This document shows positions 19,432-27,513 of a stretch of 64,000 bases of DNA, one piece after another. The stretch lies in assembly GCA_030123585.1 (NCBI GenBank), contig CP126120.1, positions 3,163,001 through 3,227,000 of the forward strand, written 5' to 3'. The position numbers and the translations under genes are program-made. The notes below the pieces were generated by a model, which worked only from the letters and a program-made list of their open reading frames with translations, made no database searches and was not told the origin of the DNA. Source of the stretch: Rhodanobacteraceae bacterium. GTDB lineage: Bacteria > Pseudomonadota > Gammaproteobacteria > Xanthomonadales > Rhodanobacteraceae. Within the stretch, counting starts at the first letter, position 1. Each line of letters starts with the position of its first letter.

Positions 19432-20230
19432 GTACCCTGGAACGCTTTGCGCTCGAAACCCGCCAGCTCGCGCGCCGCGCGGGCGCGGCGATCCTGGAAA
19501 TCTACGCCGGCAGTTTCGCGGTCGAGCAGAAATCCGACGATTCGCCGCTGACCGCGGCCGACATGGCCTCGCACCGCGTGATCGTGGAGGGCCTGCGCGT
19601 CCTGACGCCGGACATCCCGGTGCTGTCGGAGGAATCGAAAAGCATCGCGTGGGCAACGCGCCGCGCGTGGCAACGCTACTGGCTGGTCGATCCGCTGGAC
19701 GGCACCCGCGAATTCGTGAAGCGCAACGGCGAATTCACCGTCAACATCGCGCTGATCGAAAACCACGCGCCGGTGCTGGGCGTGGTGCTGCTGCCGGTGA
19801 CCGGCGAGTCGTACTACGGCGTGGCGGGCGAGGGCGCGTTCCTGGAATCGGCGCCGGGCGCGATGCCGCGTCCGATCGCGACGCGCGCGGCCGCGGCGGT
19901 TCCGGTGGTGGCCGGCAGCCGTTCGCACGGCAGCGATCGCCAGGCCGAGGTGCTCGCGCGGCTCGGCGAGCATCGGCTGCTGTCGGTGGGCTCGTCAATC
20001 AAGTTCTGCATGGTCGCGCGCGGCGACGCCGACCTGTACCTGCGGCTCGGCCCGACGTCGGAATGGGACACTGCGGCCGCGCAATGTGTGGTCGAGCAGG
20101 CCGGCGGCGCGGTGCTGGATTTGCAGGGCGCGCCGCTGCAGTACAACCGCAAGGAATCGTTGTTGAATCCGGAGTTCCTCGCCGTGGGCGACACCTCGAT
20201 CGATTGGCTCGCGCGGATGCGCGCGACGCC

Positions 20231-20234
<4 letters not shown>
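19428..20234 (+). CDS. cysQ: 3'(2'),5'-bisphosphate nucleotidase
   Basis: Removes the 3'-phosphate from PAP formed in sulfate assimilation. 268 residues of the inositol-phosphatase fold, with the metal motif WLVDPLDGTREF near residue 90, the upstream LSEESKS and the C-terminal GPTSEWDTAAAQCVVEQAGG. It overlaps nudE upstream and mazG downstream by 4 nt each (ATGA), a translationally coupled house-cleaning trio. Confidence 0.95.
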
Positions 20235-21030
<796 letters not shown>

Positions 21031-21034
<4 letters not shown>

Positions 21035-21098
21035 CGTGCGCTCTGCGCACGTTGCCGATCATGCGTCGCGGAACCATCGTGCGCGGAGCGCACGCTAC
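21031..21098. repeat. Extragenic palindrome after mazG
   Basis: GTAGCGTGCGCTCTGCGCAC plus G (21031-21051) is inverted at 21078-21098 with one mismatch in 21 bases. The 68-nt unit is a REP-like element of this group and includes the mazG stop codon; it could act as a 3' end structure. Confidence 0.7.
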
Positions 21099-21199
21099 CC
21101 CTGCCGCAAGTCATGCGGACTTTGGGCACATGAGCCGCACGGCGCCCCCGATTAACCTCACTTCGTCCCGCCGCGATCGCGGCAGCGCCGGAGAAGATC

Positions 21200-22171
21200 A
21201 TGCGACGATCCATCGTGTTGTTGACATGCGTGTCCCTGCTCGTGGCCTCCGCATGCGCGGCGGCCGCCGAACCGTGCCGCTACAGCGCGCCGCGCAACGC
21301 CGAGATCGACGCGGCCGGCCTGAAACTGCTGGCGGTGGAGATCGGCCCGGACAGCCTCGTGATCCAGGGCCAGCCGGGACTCGCGAAAATCGAAGTCCGC
21401 GGCACCGCCTGCGCGTCGGACCCGAAGTGGCTGCCGGACATCAAGGTCGAGACTGCGCGCAGCGGCGACACCGCCAGCGTGATCGCGCGCGACGGCGACC
21501 ACAACATGCATTTCTTTTCCATCTTCAACTTCGTCGAAGGCGGTTCCTACGCCTACCTGAAGCTGGACGTGCGCGTGCCACAGGCGCTGGCGGTCCGGTT
21601 GAAGGAAGGTTCGGGCGACGCCACGGCGAGCAAGCTCGCCGCGCTCGATGCCACGCTGGGTTCGGGCGATCTCAAGGTCAATGGCATCGCCGGCGAACTG
21701 GCCTTGCGGGTCGGTTCGGGCGACGTCGTGGCGAACGACGTCGGCAGCCTGAACCTGTCCAGCTTGGGTTCGGGCGACGTGACCGTGGACGGCGTGCGCG
21801 GCGACGCCCGCGCGGACTCGGTCGGTTCGGGCGACCTGGGGTTGCGCAATGTCACCGGCAGCGTGTCGATCGGTTCGGTGGCTTCGGGCGACGCCAAGCT
21901 CGCGGGCGTGGGCGGCAGCGTCAAGGTGCAAAGCGTGGGCTCGGGCGATCTCGTCGCGCGCAACGTCAAGGGCGACGTGGCGGTCGGCGCGGTCGCGTCC
22001 GGCGACGTGAGCATCGAACAGGCCGGCGGCAACGTGAGCGCGCGCAGCGTCGGTTCGGGCGATTTCGGGGCGAACGGCGTGGGCGGTGATTTCAGCGTCG
22101 GCAGCCTGGGTAGCGGCGACGTCCACCATCACGGCGTCAAGGGCAAGGTCAGCGTTCCCCGCAACGATTGA
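21200..22171 (+). CDS. Secreted GSGD-repeat protein (DUF2807/DUF4097-like)
   Basis: 323 residues with a signal peptide (MRRSIVLLTCVSLLVASAC; the Cys could also be a lipobox-like position but lacks a good consensus). After about 120 residues come ten near-regular repeats of 18-20 residues beginning at about residue 140, each built as (V/L)(G/A)SGD followed by short alternating hydrophobics and a G, e.g. VGSGDLVARNVKGDVAVGA. This pattern predicts a right-handed beta-helix as in GIN-domain/adhesin-head proteins. The role is unknown. It stands upstream of a two-component system, which may sense envelope state. Repeats are also visible in the DNA as 57-nt units. Confidence 0.75.
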   Translation: MRRSIVLLTCVSLLVASACAAAAEPCRYSAPRNAEIDAAGLKLLAVEIGPDSLVIQGQPGLAKIEVRGTACASDPKWLPDIKVETARSGDTASVIARDGDHNMHFFSIFNFVEGGSYAYLKLDVRVPQALAVRLKEGSGDATASKLAALDATLGSGDLKVNGIAGELALRVGSGDVVANDVGSLNLSSLGSGDVTVDGVRGDARADSVGSGDLGLRNVTGSVSIGSVASGDAKLAGVGGSVKVQSVGSGDLVARNVKGDVAVGAVASGDVSIEQAGGNVSARSVGSGDFGANGVGGDFSVGSLGSGDVHHHGVKGKVSVPRND

Positions 22172-22196
22172 GTCTGCGGAAGGGGCGGCAAAAAAG

Positions 22197-22224
22197 CTGC
22201 CGCAAGCGTTGCCGCTTGCGGCAG
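22197..22224 (-). terminator. Hairpin with T-tract on the minus strand
   Basis: CTGCCGCAAGCG (22197-22208) pairs perfectly with CGCTTGCGGCAG (22213-22224). The A-run at 22190-22195 puts a T-run after the hairpin only on the minus strand, so it looks like a terminator for antisense transcripts; on the plus strand it would be a 3' stem-loop of the repeat-protein mRNA. The rest of 22225-22435 shows only a -10-like TACGAT near 22376. Confidence 0.5.
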
Positions 22225-22435
22225 AGCGCCTCACATCCACGGCGGGCAGGAGGGGAGGATGTCCGCCGCGGAACCGCTCGTGATGCCAGGCGGTCATTGC
22301 CCGCCCGAAGGGTCAACGCGCCGTGCGAGGATCGGTTGACGCCCGGCGCACGTCCCGCGCAAGGGCGGCCGCACGTACGATATTCGCCGGGCGCATTCAC
22401 GCCGCGATCACCTGGCAGCGGGCACATTGCCGGCC

Positions 22436-23179
22436 ATGAGCGAAGCCGAACATGAAAAGCAGACCGGGCTGATCCTGCTGGTCGAGGACAACGGCGGCAT
22501 CGCCGAAATGATCGGCGAGTTCCTCGAACGGCGCGGCTATTCGGTCGATTTCGCGGGCGACGGCGTGAGCGGCCTGCACTTGGCCGTCTCCGACCACTAC
22601 GACGTGATCGTGCTGGACCTGATGCTGCCCGGCATGGACGGGCTGGACGTGTGCCGCAAGCTCCGCGGCGAAGCCAAGAAGACCACGCCGGTGCTGATGC
22701 TGACCGCGCGCGACACGCTCGAAGACAAGTTGATCGGACTGGACGCCGGCGCCGACGATTACCTGGTCAAGCCGTTCGAACCGCGCGAACTGGAAGCACG
22801 CATCCGCGCACTGATCCGGCGCGAGCGGCGGCAGGTTTCCAGCGAGGTCTACCAGGTCGGCGACCTCACGCTGGATACCTCGACGCTGCGGATCGTCCGC
22901 GACGGCGAGGAACTGCAGGTCTCGCCGATCGGGCTGAAGCTGCTCACGATCCTGATGCGCGAATCGCCGCGGGTGGTGTCGCGCCACGACATCGAGCGCG
23001 AGATCTGGGGCGACACCTTGCCCGACTCCGACACGCTGCGTTCGCACCTGTACAACCTGCGCCGGGTGGTGGACAAGCCTTACGCGCGCCCGCTGCTGCA
23101 CACCATCCACAGCGCGGGATACCGCATCGCCGACCTCGATGCCGAGGCGAAGGCGGAGACGCAGGCCCGCCACGCCTGA
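22436..23179 (+). CDS. Two-component response regulator, OmpR family
   Basis: 247 residues. The receiver domain has the acidic pair in LLVEDNG, the phosphoacceptor Asp in VIVLDLMLPGMDG, Thr in MLTARD and Lys in LVKPFE. The C-terminal half is a winged helix with SPIGLKLLTILMRESPRVVSR and the wing TIHSAGYRI. It is followed 72 nt downstream by its sensor kinase. The ATG at 22436 lacks a strong ribosome-binding site; a TTG three codons upstream is the alternative. Targets may include the repeat protein upstream, but no operator was identified. Confidence 0.92.
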   Translation: MSEAEHEKQTGLILLVEDNGGIAEMIGEFLERRGYSVDFAGDGVSGLHLAVSDHYDVIVLDLMLPGMDGLDVCRKLRGEAKKTTPVLMLTARDTLEDKLIGLDAGADDYLVKPFEPRELEARIRALIRRERRQVSSEVYQVGDLTLDTSTLRIVRDGEELQVSPIGLKLLTILMRESPRVVSRHDIEREIWGDTLPDSDTLRSHLYNLRRVVDKPYARPLLHTIHSAGYRIADLDAEAKAETQARHA

Positions 23180-23251
23180 CGGCACGGCGCCGCACCGCCG
23201 CGAGCGCATCGAATCTCGCCACGGATGCGCGCTCCGGGTTAAGCTCGACAC

Positions 23252-24631
23252 ATGGCCAGGTACGCCAGCATCGGCCACCGCTTCTGGGTGATGTTCTCGC
23301 TGTGGGTGGCGGCGATCAGCGTGATCACCGCGCTCGGCGTCTACGCGACCGCGAGTTCCAGCCGCCAGGCGATCGCCCGCCAGGAACTGGACCGCGAGGC
23401 GCAGTACTACAGCGGGCAGTTGGCGCGTGATCCCGGCACGCCGCTGCCGGACACGTGGCTGCTCCGCGGCTACCGGCAGGCGCCCGGGCAGTCGGACGCG
23501 GCCATCCCGGCCAACCTGCGCGGACTCGCGCCCGGCTTCCACCAGCTCCGCCAGCCCGACGGGACCGTCGGCTCGGTGCTGGTGAGGGACGACCCGCACG
23601 GCCGGTTGTATTTCGTGTTCAACAACGACCGTCCGAACAGCGAGGTGATGCTGTTCGGGGTGATCCCGGTCGTCCTCGTGGTGCTGCTGATCTACTTCGC
23701 GACGTGGCTGACCTACCGCGCCTCGCGCAAGGCCCTGTCGCCCGTGATCGAATTGGCGCGCGTGGTGCGGCACTGGAATCCCGACCATCCCGATCCCGAT
23801 TCGCTCGCGCCCGGCCGCCTGCCGGCGGCGACCGACAGCGACGTCGAAGTGCTGGTCATGGCCCTGTACAACTTCGCCAACCGGCTGGAAGCCTTCGTCG
23901 AGCGCGAGCGCAACTTCACCCGCGACGCCAGCCACGAACTGCGCACGCCGTTGACCGTGATGAAGGTCGCGGTGGACGTGCTGGCCGACGAAGCGATGAG
24001 TCCGTTCGCGCAGCGTTCGCTGGCGCGCATCCGCCGCTCGGTGCGCGAGATGGAAGCGCTGATCGAAACCTTCCTGGTGCTGGCGCGCGAATCGGGCACC
24101 GGCCTGCGCGAGGAGGATTTCCTCGCCAACGACGTGGTCGGCGCCGAGGTCGCGCGCTACCGCGAATTGCTGGCCGGCAAACCGGTCGAGATGCTGCTGG
24201 TGGAACGTGGGCGCTTTGCGCTGCACGCGCCGCCGCGGGTGTTCGCGGTGATGGTCGGCAACCTGATCCGCAACGCCTGTCTCTACACCGAGCGCGGGCA
24301 GGTCATTGTCGAGGTGGAATCCGACAAGGTGCACGTGATAGACACCGGCAGCGGCATGAGCGAGGAAGACCTCGAGCGCGCGTTCCAGGCGTTCTACCGC
24401 GGCAGCCGCACCGGCGACAAGGGCCACGGCATCGGACTCGCGATCGTGCGGCGCATCGCCGACCGCTACGGCTGGCAGGTCACGCTCGAAAGCGAGCTCG
24501 GCAAGGGCACCACCGCGACCGTGCACTTCCCGGCCGCGCAGCCGCCCGACGCCGCGCTGCCTGTCCTCGCGCCCCCGCATGAGAAGGTTGCGTCGGATAC
24601 CGGTCAATCGGCCGAACACGGTGATCCCTGA
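23252..24631 (+). CDS. Sensor histidine kinase
   Basis: 459 residues: membrane helix near residues 8-30, a short periplasmic sensor of about 100 residues, a second helix (VMLFGVIPVVLVVLLIYFAT), a HAMP-like linker, the dimerisation/phosphoacceptor H-box FTRDASHELRTPLTV, and an ATPase domain with N-box NLIRNACLYTERG, G1 VIDTGSGM and G2 GHGIGLAIV. It should phosphorylate the OmpR-type regulator just upstream. A -10-like TAAGCT ends 6 nt before the ATG, so a separate leaderless transcript is possible. The periplasmic sensor has no recognisable ligand motif. Confidence 0.92.
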   Translation: MARYASIGHRFWVMFSLWVAAISVITALGVYATASSSRQAIARQELDREAQYYSGQLARDPGTPLPDTWLLRGYRQAPGQSDAAIPANLRGLAPGFHQLRQPDGTVGSVLVRDDPHGRLYFVFNNDRPNSEVMLFGVIPVVLVVLLIYFATWLTYRASRKALSPVIELARVVRHWNPDHPDPDSLAPGRLPAATDSDVEVLVMALYNFANRLEAFVERERNFTRDASHELRTPLTVMKVAVDVLADEAMSPFAQRSLARIRRSVREMEALIETFLVLARESGTGLREEDFLANDVVGAEVARYRELLAGKPVEMLLVERGRFALHAPPRVFAVMVGNLIRNACLYTERGQVIVEVESDKVHVIDTGSGMSEEDLERAFQAFYRGSRTGDKGHGIGLAIVRRIADRYGWQVTLESELGKGTTATVHFPAAQPPDAALPVLAPPHEKVASDTGQSAEHGDP

Positions 24632-24673
24632 TCTGCCGGTCCGGCCAGACATACCTGCTTGACAGCGAATCGC

Positions 24674-24711
24674 TTACGGGTGTAAACAGTGCATAACGTT
24701 CACACGCGTAA
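24674..24711. promoter_or_regulatory. Operator-like inverted repeat upstream of blaI-like gene
   Basis: TTACGGGTGTAAAC (24674-24687) and GTTCACACGCGTAA (24698-24711) form an inverted repeat with 12 of 14 matching positions and a 10-nt spacer, ending 8 nt before the repressor ATG. BlaI/MecI proteins bind TACA...TGTA-type dyads, and the cores TGTAAAC/GTTCACA fit that layout, so autoregulation is likely. Confidence 0.6.
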
Positions 24712-24719
24712 ACGAAATC

Positions 24720-25091
24720 ATGCCGATCAGCGAAGCCGAGTCCGCCGTGATGGAAGCCCTGTGGCGCAAGGAGCCACTCAGCGCCCAGGACATCCTTGAT
24801 CAGGTCGGCGTGCAACGGGGCTGGCAAGAAGGAACGGTCAAGTCGTTGCTGAACCGCCTGCTCAAGAAACGTGCGGTGAAGGCCGCGCGCGATGGACGCC
24901 GCTATCTCTACCGTCCGCAGATCAGCCGCGAACAGTACGTGTTCGGTGAAAGCAAAAGTCTGGTCGATCGCCTGTTCGGGGGAAGGGTTGCACCTCTGGT
25001 CGCGCATTTCAGCGAGCAGCGCAAGTTGTCGAAGAAGGACATCGCGCAATTGCGCGAACTGCTGAAGGATCTCGATGATGAACAACATTGA
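24720..25091 (+). CDS. BlaI/MecI-family transcriptional repressor
   Basis: 123 residues with the family winged helix (ISEAESAVMEALWRKEPLSA, GTVKSLLNRLLKKRAV, wing DGRRYLYRP) and a C-terminal dimerisation helix. In characterised systems the partner membrane protease triggers cleavage of the repressor. The next gene encodes such a partner and overlaps by 17 nt. No beta-lactamase gene is in the window, so the regulon is unknown. Confidence 0.92.
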   Translation: MPISEAESAVMEALWRKEPLSAQDILDQVGVQRGWQEGTVKSLLNRLLKKRAVKAARDGRRYLYRPQISREQYVFGESKSLVDRLFGGRVAPLVAHFSEQRKLSKKDIAQLRELLKDLDDEQH

Positions 25092-26397
25092 GTTGCTCGT
25101 TACGGCCTGGTGCCGGGTGGGCTGGCCGCTGCTGCTGGTGTTCACCGTCGCGGTGCTGGTAGTTGCCGCGTTGCGCAAGCCCTGCCGCGGTGCGTTCGGT
25201 GCCGAGTGCGCGTTCTCGTTGTGGCTGTTTCCGGCGTTGGCGATGGCGGCGAGTCTGCTGCCGCATGCAGCGGTCCCGATGTCGTCGTTGCCGCCGCTCG
25301 TCGTCGCCATCACCACGTTGCCTGGTGCGACTGCTCCGGGCGTCGTCGCTTCCGGCGCGGACGATTGGCGACTGTGGACGGCCGTTCTCTGGTTCATCGG
25401 AGCCATCCTGACGTTGTCGCTGGCCGTGCATGCGCAAATTCGCTACCGCATGCGGCTGCGTGGCGCCGTGTGGTACGGAACGGCGTCACGCTGCCCCGTT
25501 TTGCGAGCGGCCGACCCGTCGGTCGGGCCGGCGCTGGTCGGTGCCTGGCGTCCGTGCATCGTGGTGCCGCGCGATTTCGATGAGCGCTACGGCGATGCCG
25601 AACGGAGGTTGATTCTCGCGCACGAGGACATGCACGCGCGCCGCCGCGATGGTTGGTGGTGCCTTGTGGCGCAACTCGTGGCTGCGGCTTTCTGGTTCCA
25701 TCCGTTGGCATGGTGGGCACTATCTGCGCTGCGCCGCGACCAGGAGTTCGCCTGCGACGCTGGAGTGCTGCGCAAAAACCGCGGCCAGCGGCGCAGTTAT
25801 GCGGATGCGATGTTGAAAACCCAGTCGGCCGCGTGTCCGTTGCCGGTGGGTTGCGCGTGGTCCCCTCGTCATCCCCTTGCGGAGCGTATCGCCATGTTGA
25901 AACAAGCCCAGCCGGGTCGGGTTCGTCGCGCCAGTGGCGTGGTTGTGGCGGGAGTCGTGATCCTACTTGGCACCGGCGGCGCGTATGCCGTCGCGGCACC
26001 CGCTACTGGTTCGAGCGCGGATCGTCATGTTGATGGTGCAGCCGAATACCAGTTGAAAATGAAAGTCGAAGCTGCGCAAGGCAAGCAGGAAAGCCAGGAC
26101 GTCCATCGGTTCGAGGTGATGATGTGTCAGCCTCCAGGCAAGGCGGCGCGCGTGAGTTCCCGGGCATTGGCAGTGGAAGCGATCGTCACGCCGCTTCAGG
26201 GTGGCCGCGTTCGCATCGTCACCACGATTTTCGATTCCGCCGGACACAAGTTGGCCAAACCTGTACTGATTGGTGCGTTGGGTGATCCTCTTCGCGTCAC
26301 TGTGGGGACGACCGACGCCACACCACGCTACACGGTCGACATCACGCCGCTCGCGGGCTGCCCTGCGCGAGAAGCGGCGTCGCACAAGCCGGCGTAG
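25075..26397 (+). CDS. BlaR1/MecR1-like M56 membrane metallopeptidase
   Basis: 440 residues. Four predicted membrane segments surround a cytosolic zinc protease with LILAHEDMHARRRD (HExxH with residues H-E-D-M-H) and the downstream gluzincin Glu in DQEFACDAGVL. After the last membrane helix (about residue 290) there is a periplasmic tail of about 150 residues without a penicillin-binding SxxK sensor domain, so this is not a classical beta-lactam sensor. The start overlaps the repressor gene by 17 nt; ATG at 25075 or 25078. Together they form a signal-induced derepression pair with an unknown signal. Confidence 0.88.
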   Translation: MMNNIELLVTAWCRVGWPLLLVFTVAVLVVAALRKPCRGAFGAECAFSLWLFPALAMAASLLPHAAVPMSSLPPLVVAITTLPGATAPGVVASGADDWRLWTAVLWFIGAILTLSLAVHAQIRYRMRLRGAVWYGTASRCPVLRAADPSVGPALVGAWRPCIVVPRDFDERYGDAERRLILAHEDMHARRRDGWWCLVAQLVAAAFWFHPLAWWALSALRRDQEFACDAGVLRKNRGQRRSYADAMLKTQSAACPLPVGCAWSPRHPLAERIAMLKQAQPGRVRRASGVVVAGVVILLGTGGAYAVAAPATGSSADRHVDGAAEYQLKMKVEAAQGKQESQDVHRFEVMMCQPPGKAARVSSRALAVEAIVTPLQGGRVRIVTTIFDSAGHKLAKPVLIGALGDPLRVTVGTTDATPRYTVDITPLAGCPAREAASHKPA

Positions 26398-26428
26398 AAC
26401 GGACGCAAAACCCGAGACGCAGTATATC

Positions 26429-26434
26429 TATACT
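26429..26434 (+). promoter_or_regulatory. -10 box TATACT, probable leaderless start
   Basis: TATACT ends exactly 6 nt before the ATG at 26441, the same spacing as at nudE, with no ribosome-binding site in between. The mRNA would begin at or next to the start codon. Confidence 0.45.
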
Positions 26435-26440
26435 GTCGCA

Positions 26441-27373
26441 ATGCCGATCAGCGTGTCGAAAGCTGCGTCTGTCCTGCTCGTCCACGGCGGCGCCGGCGTG
26501 ATCCGCCGCGACATGGATGCGGCGACCGAACGCATGGTGCGCGACGCGCTTGCGGAAGCTCTGCGGTGCGGTCATGCAGCGCTCGCGGCGGGCGGCTCGG
26601 CGCTCGATGCGGTGACAGCCGCGGTCGTGGTGCTGGAAGACGCGTCGTGTTTCAACGCCGGCCGCGGCGCGGTGTTCACGCATGCCGGCACCCACGAGCT
26701 CGACGCCGCGATCATGGATGGCGCCACGTTGCGCGCGGGCGCGATCACCGGCGTGCAGCACGTGCGCAATCCGATCTTGTTGGCGCGCGCGGTGATGGAA
26801 CATTCGCCGCACGTGATGCTGGCGGGCGAGGGCGCCGAGGCGTTCGCGCGCGAACAGGGTGTCGCACTGGTCGATCCCGAGTACTTTCACACCGAGGTCC
26901 GCCGACGGCAGTGGCAGGATGCGCTGCGTCAGGCCGCGCAGGGCGAACGCGTGGATCATTTCGGCACGGTCGGCGCGGTGGCGCTGGACGCGCAAGGCCG
27001 GCTTGCCGCCGCGACCTCGACCGGCGGCATGACCGGCAAGCGCTGGGGCCGCATCGGCGACTCGCCGGTGATCGGCGCCGGCACTTACGCGAACGCCGCC
27101 TGCGCGATGAGCGGCACCGGCTGGGGCGAGTACTACATCCGCACCGCAGCCGCGCACGCGGTGTGCATGCGCGTCGCGGCGATGCATCAGTCCGTTGCGA
27201 AAGCGGCCGGGGAAGTCGTGAACCGCGAGATTCCTGAGCTGGGTGGCAGTGGCGGTGCGATCGTGCTGGGCGCCGACGGCGCGTTCGCGATGCCGTTCAA
27301 CACCGACGGCATGTACCGCGGCCGGATCGGCGCGGACGGCGCACCGCACGTCGCGATCTGGCCGGGTGAGTGA
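26441..27373 (+). CDS. Isoaspartyl peptidase/L-asparaginase
   Basis: 310 residues of the Ntn-hydrolase type 2 asparaginase family. The precursor should self-cleave before the Thr in HFGTVGAVALD (about residue 180), freeing the catalytic N-terminal Thr of the beta chain; further family motifs are HGGAG near the N-terminus, CFNAGRGAVF and the STGGMTGKRWGRIGDSP glycine loop with the substrate Arg. It removes isoaspartyl dipeptides and hydrolyses asparagine. No export signal is visible, so it is probably cytoplasmic. The start is fixed by the family N-terminus and by the -10 box 6 nt upstream. Confidence 0.92.
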   Translation: MPISVSKAASVLLVHGGAGVIRRDMDAATERMVRDALAEALRCGHAALAAGGSALDAVTAAVVVLEDASCFNAGRGAVFTHAGTHELDAAIMDGATLRAGAITGVQHVRNPILLARAVMEHSPHVMLAGEGAEAFAREQGVALVDPEYFHTEVRRRQWQDALRQAAQGERVDHFGTVGAVALDAQGRLAAATSTGGMTGKRWGRIGDSPVIGAGTYANAACAMSGTGWGEYYIRTAAAHAVCMRVAAMHQSVAKAAGEVVNREIPELGGSGGAIVLGADGAFAMPFNTDGMYRGRIGADGAPHVAIWPGE

Positions 27374-27513
27374 GTGCGGGCTGACGCCGGTCGGCGCATG
27401 CGCGGGCGCTTTCGCGCCGGGTTCGACCGCAGAGGTCGCGTCCATGATCCGCGTCATCGAGGCCTTCACGTACGCATCGCTAAACTGGGCGATATTTTGG
27501 AGTGAACATTCCC

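Noticed and set aside
21590..22165. Regular 57-nt repeats as a CRISPR array
   Set aside because: The periodicity is in frame in a secreted protein, units are contiguous without unique spacers, and no cas genes are present.
26270..26440. N-terminal extension of the isoaspartyl peptidase
   Set aside because: The extra codons overlap the BlaR1-like gene and the -10 box; the family N-terminus begins at 26441.
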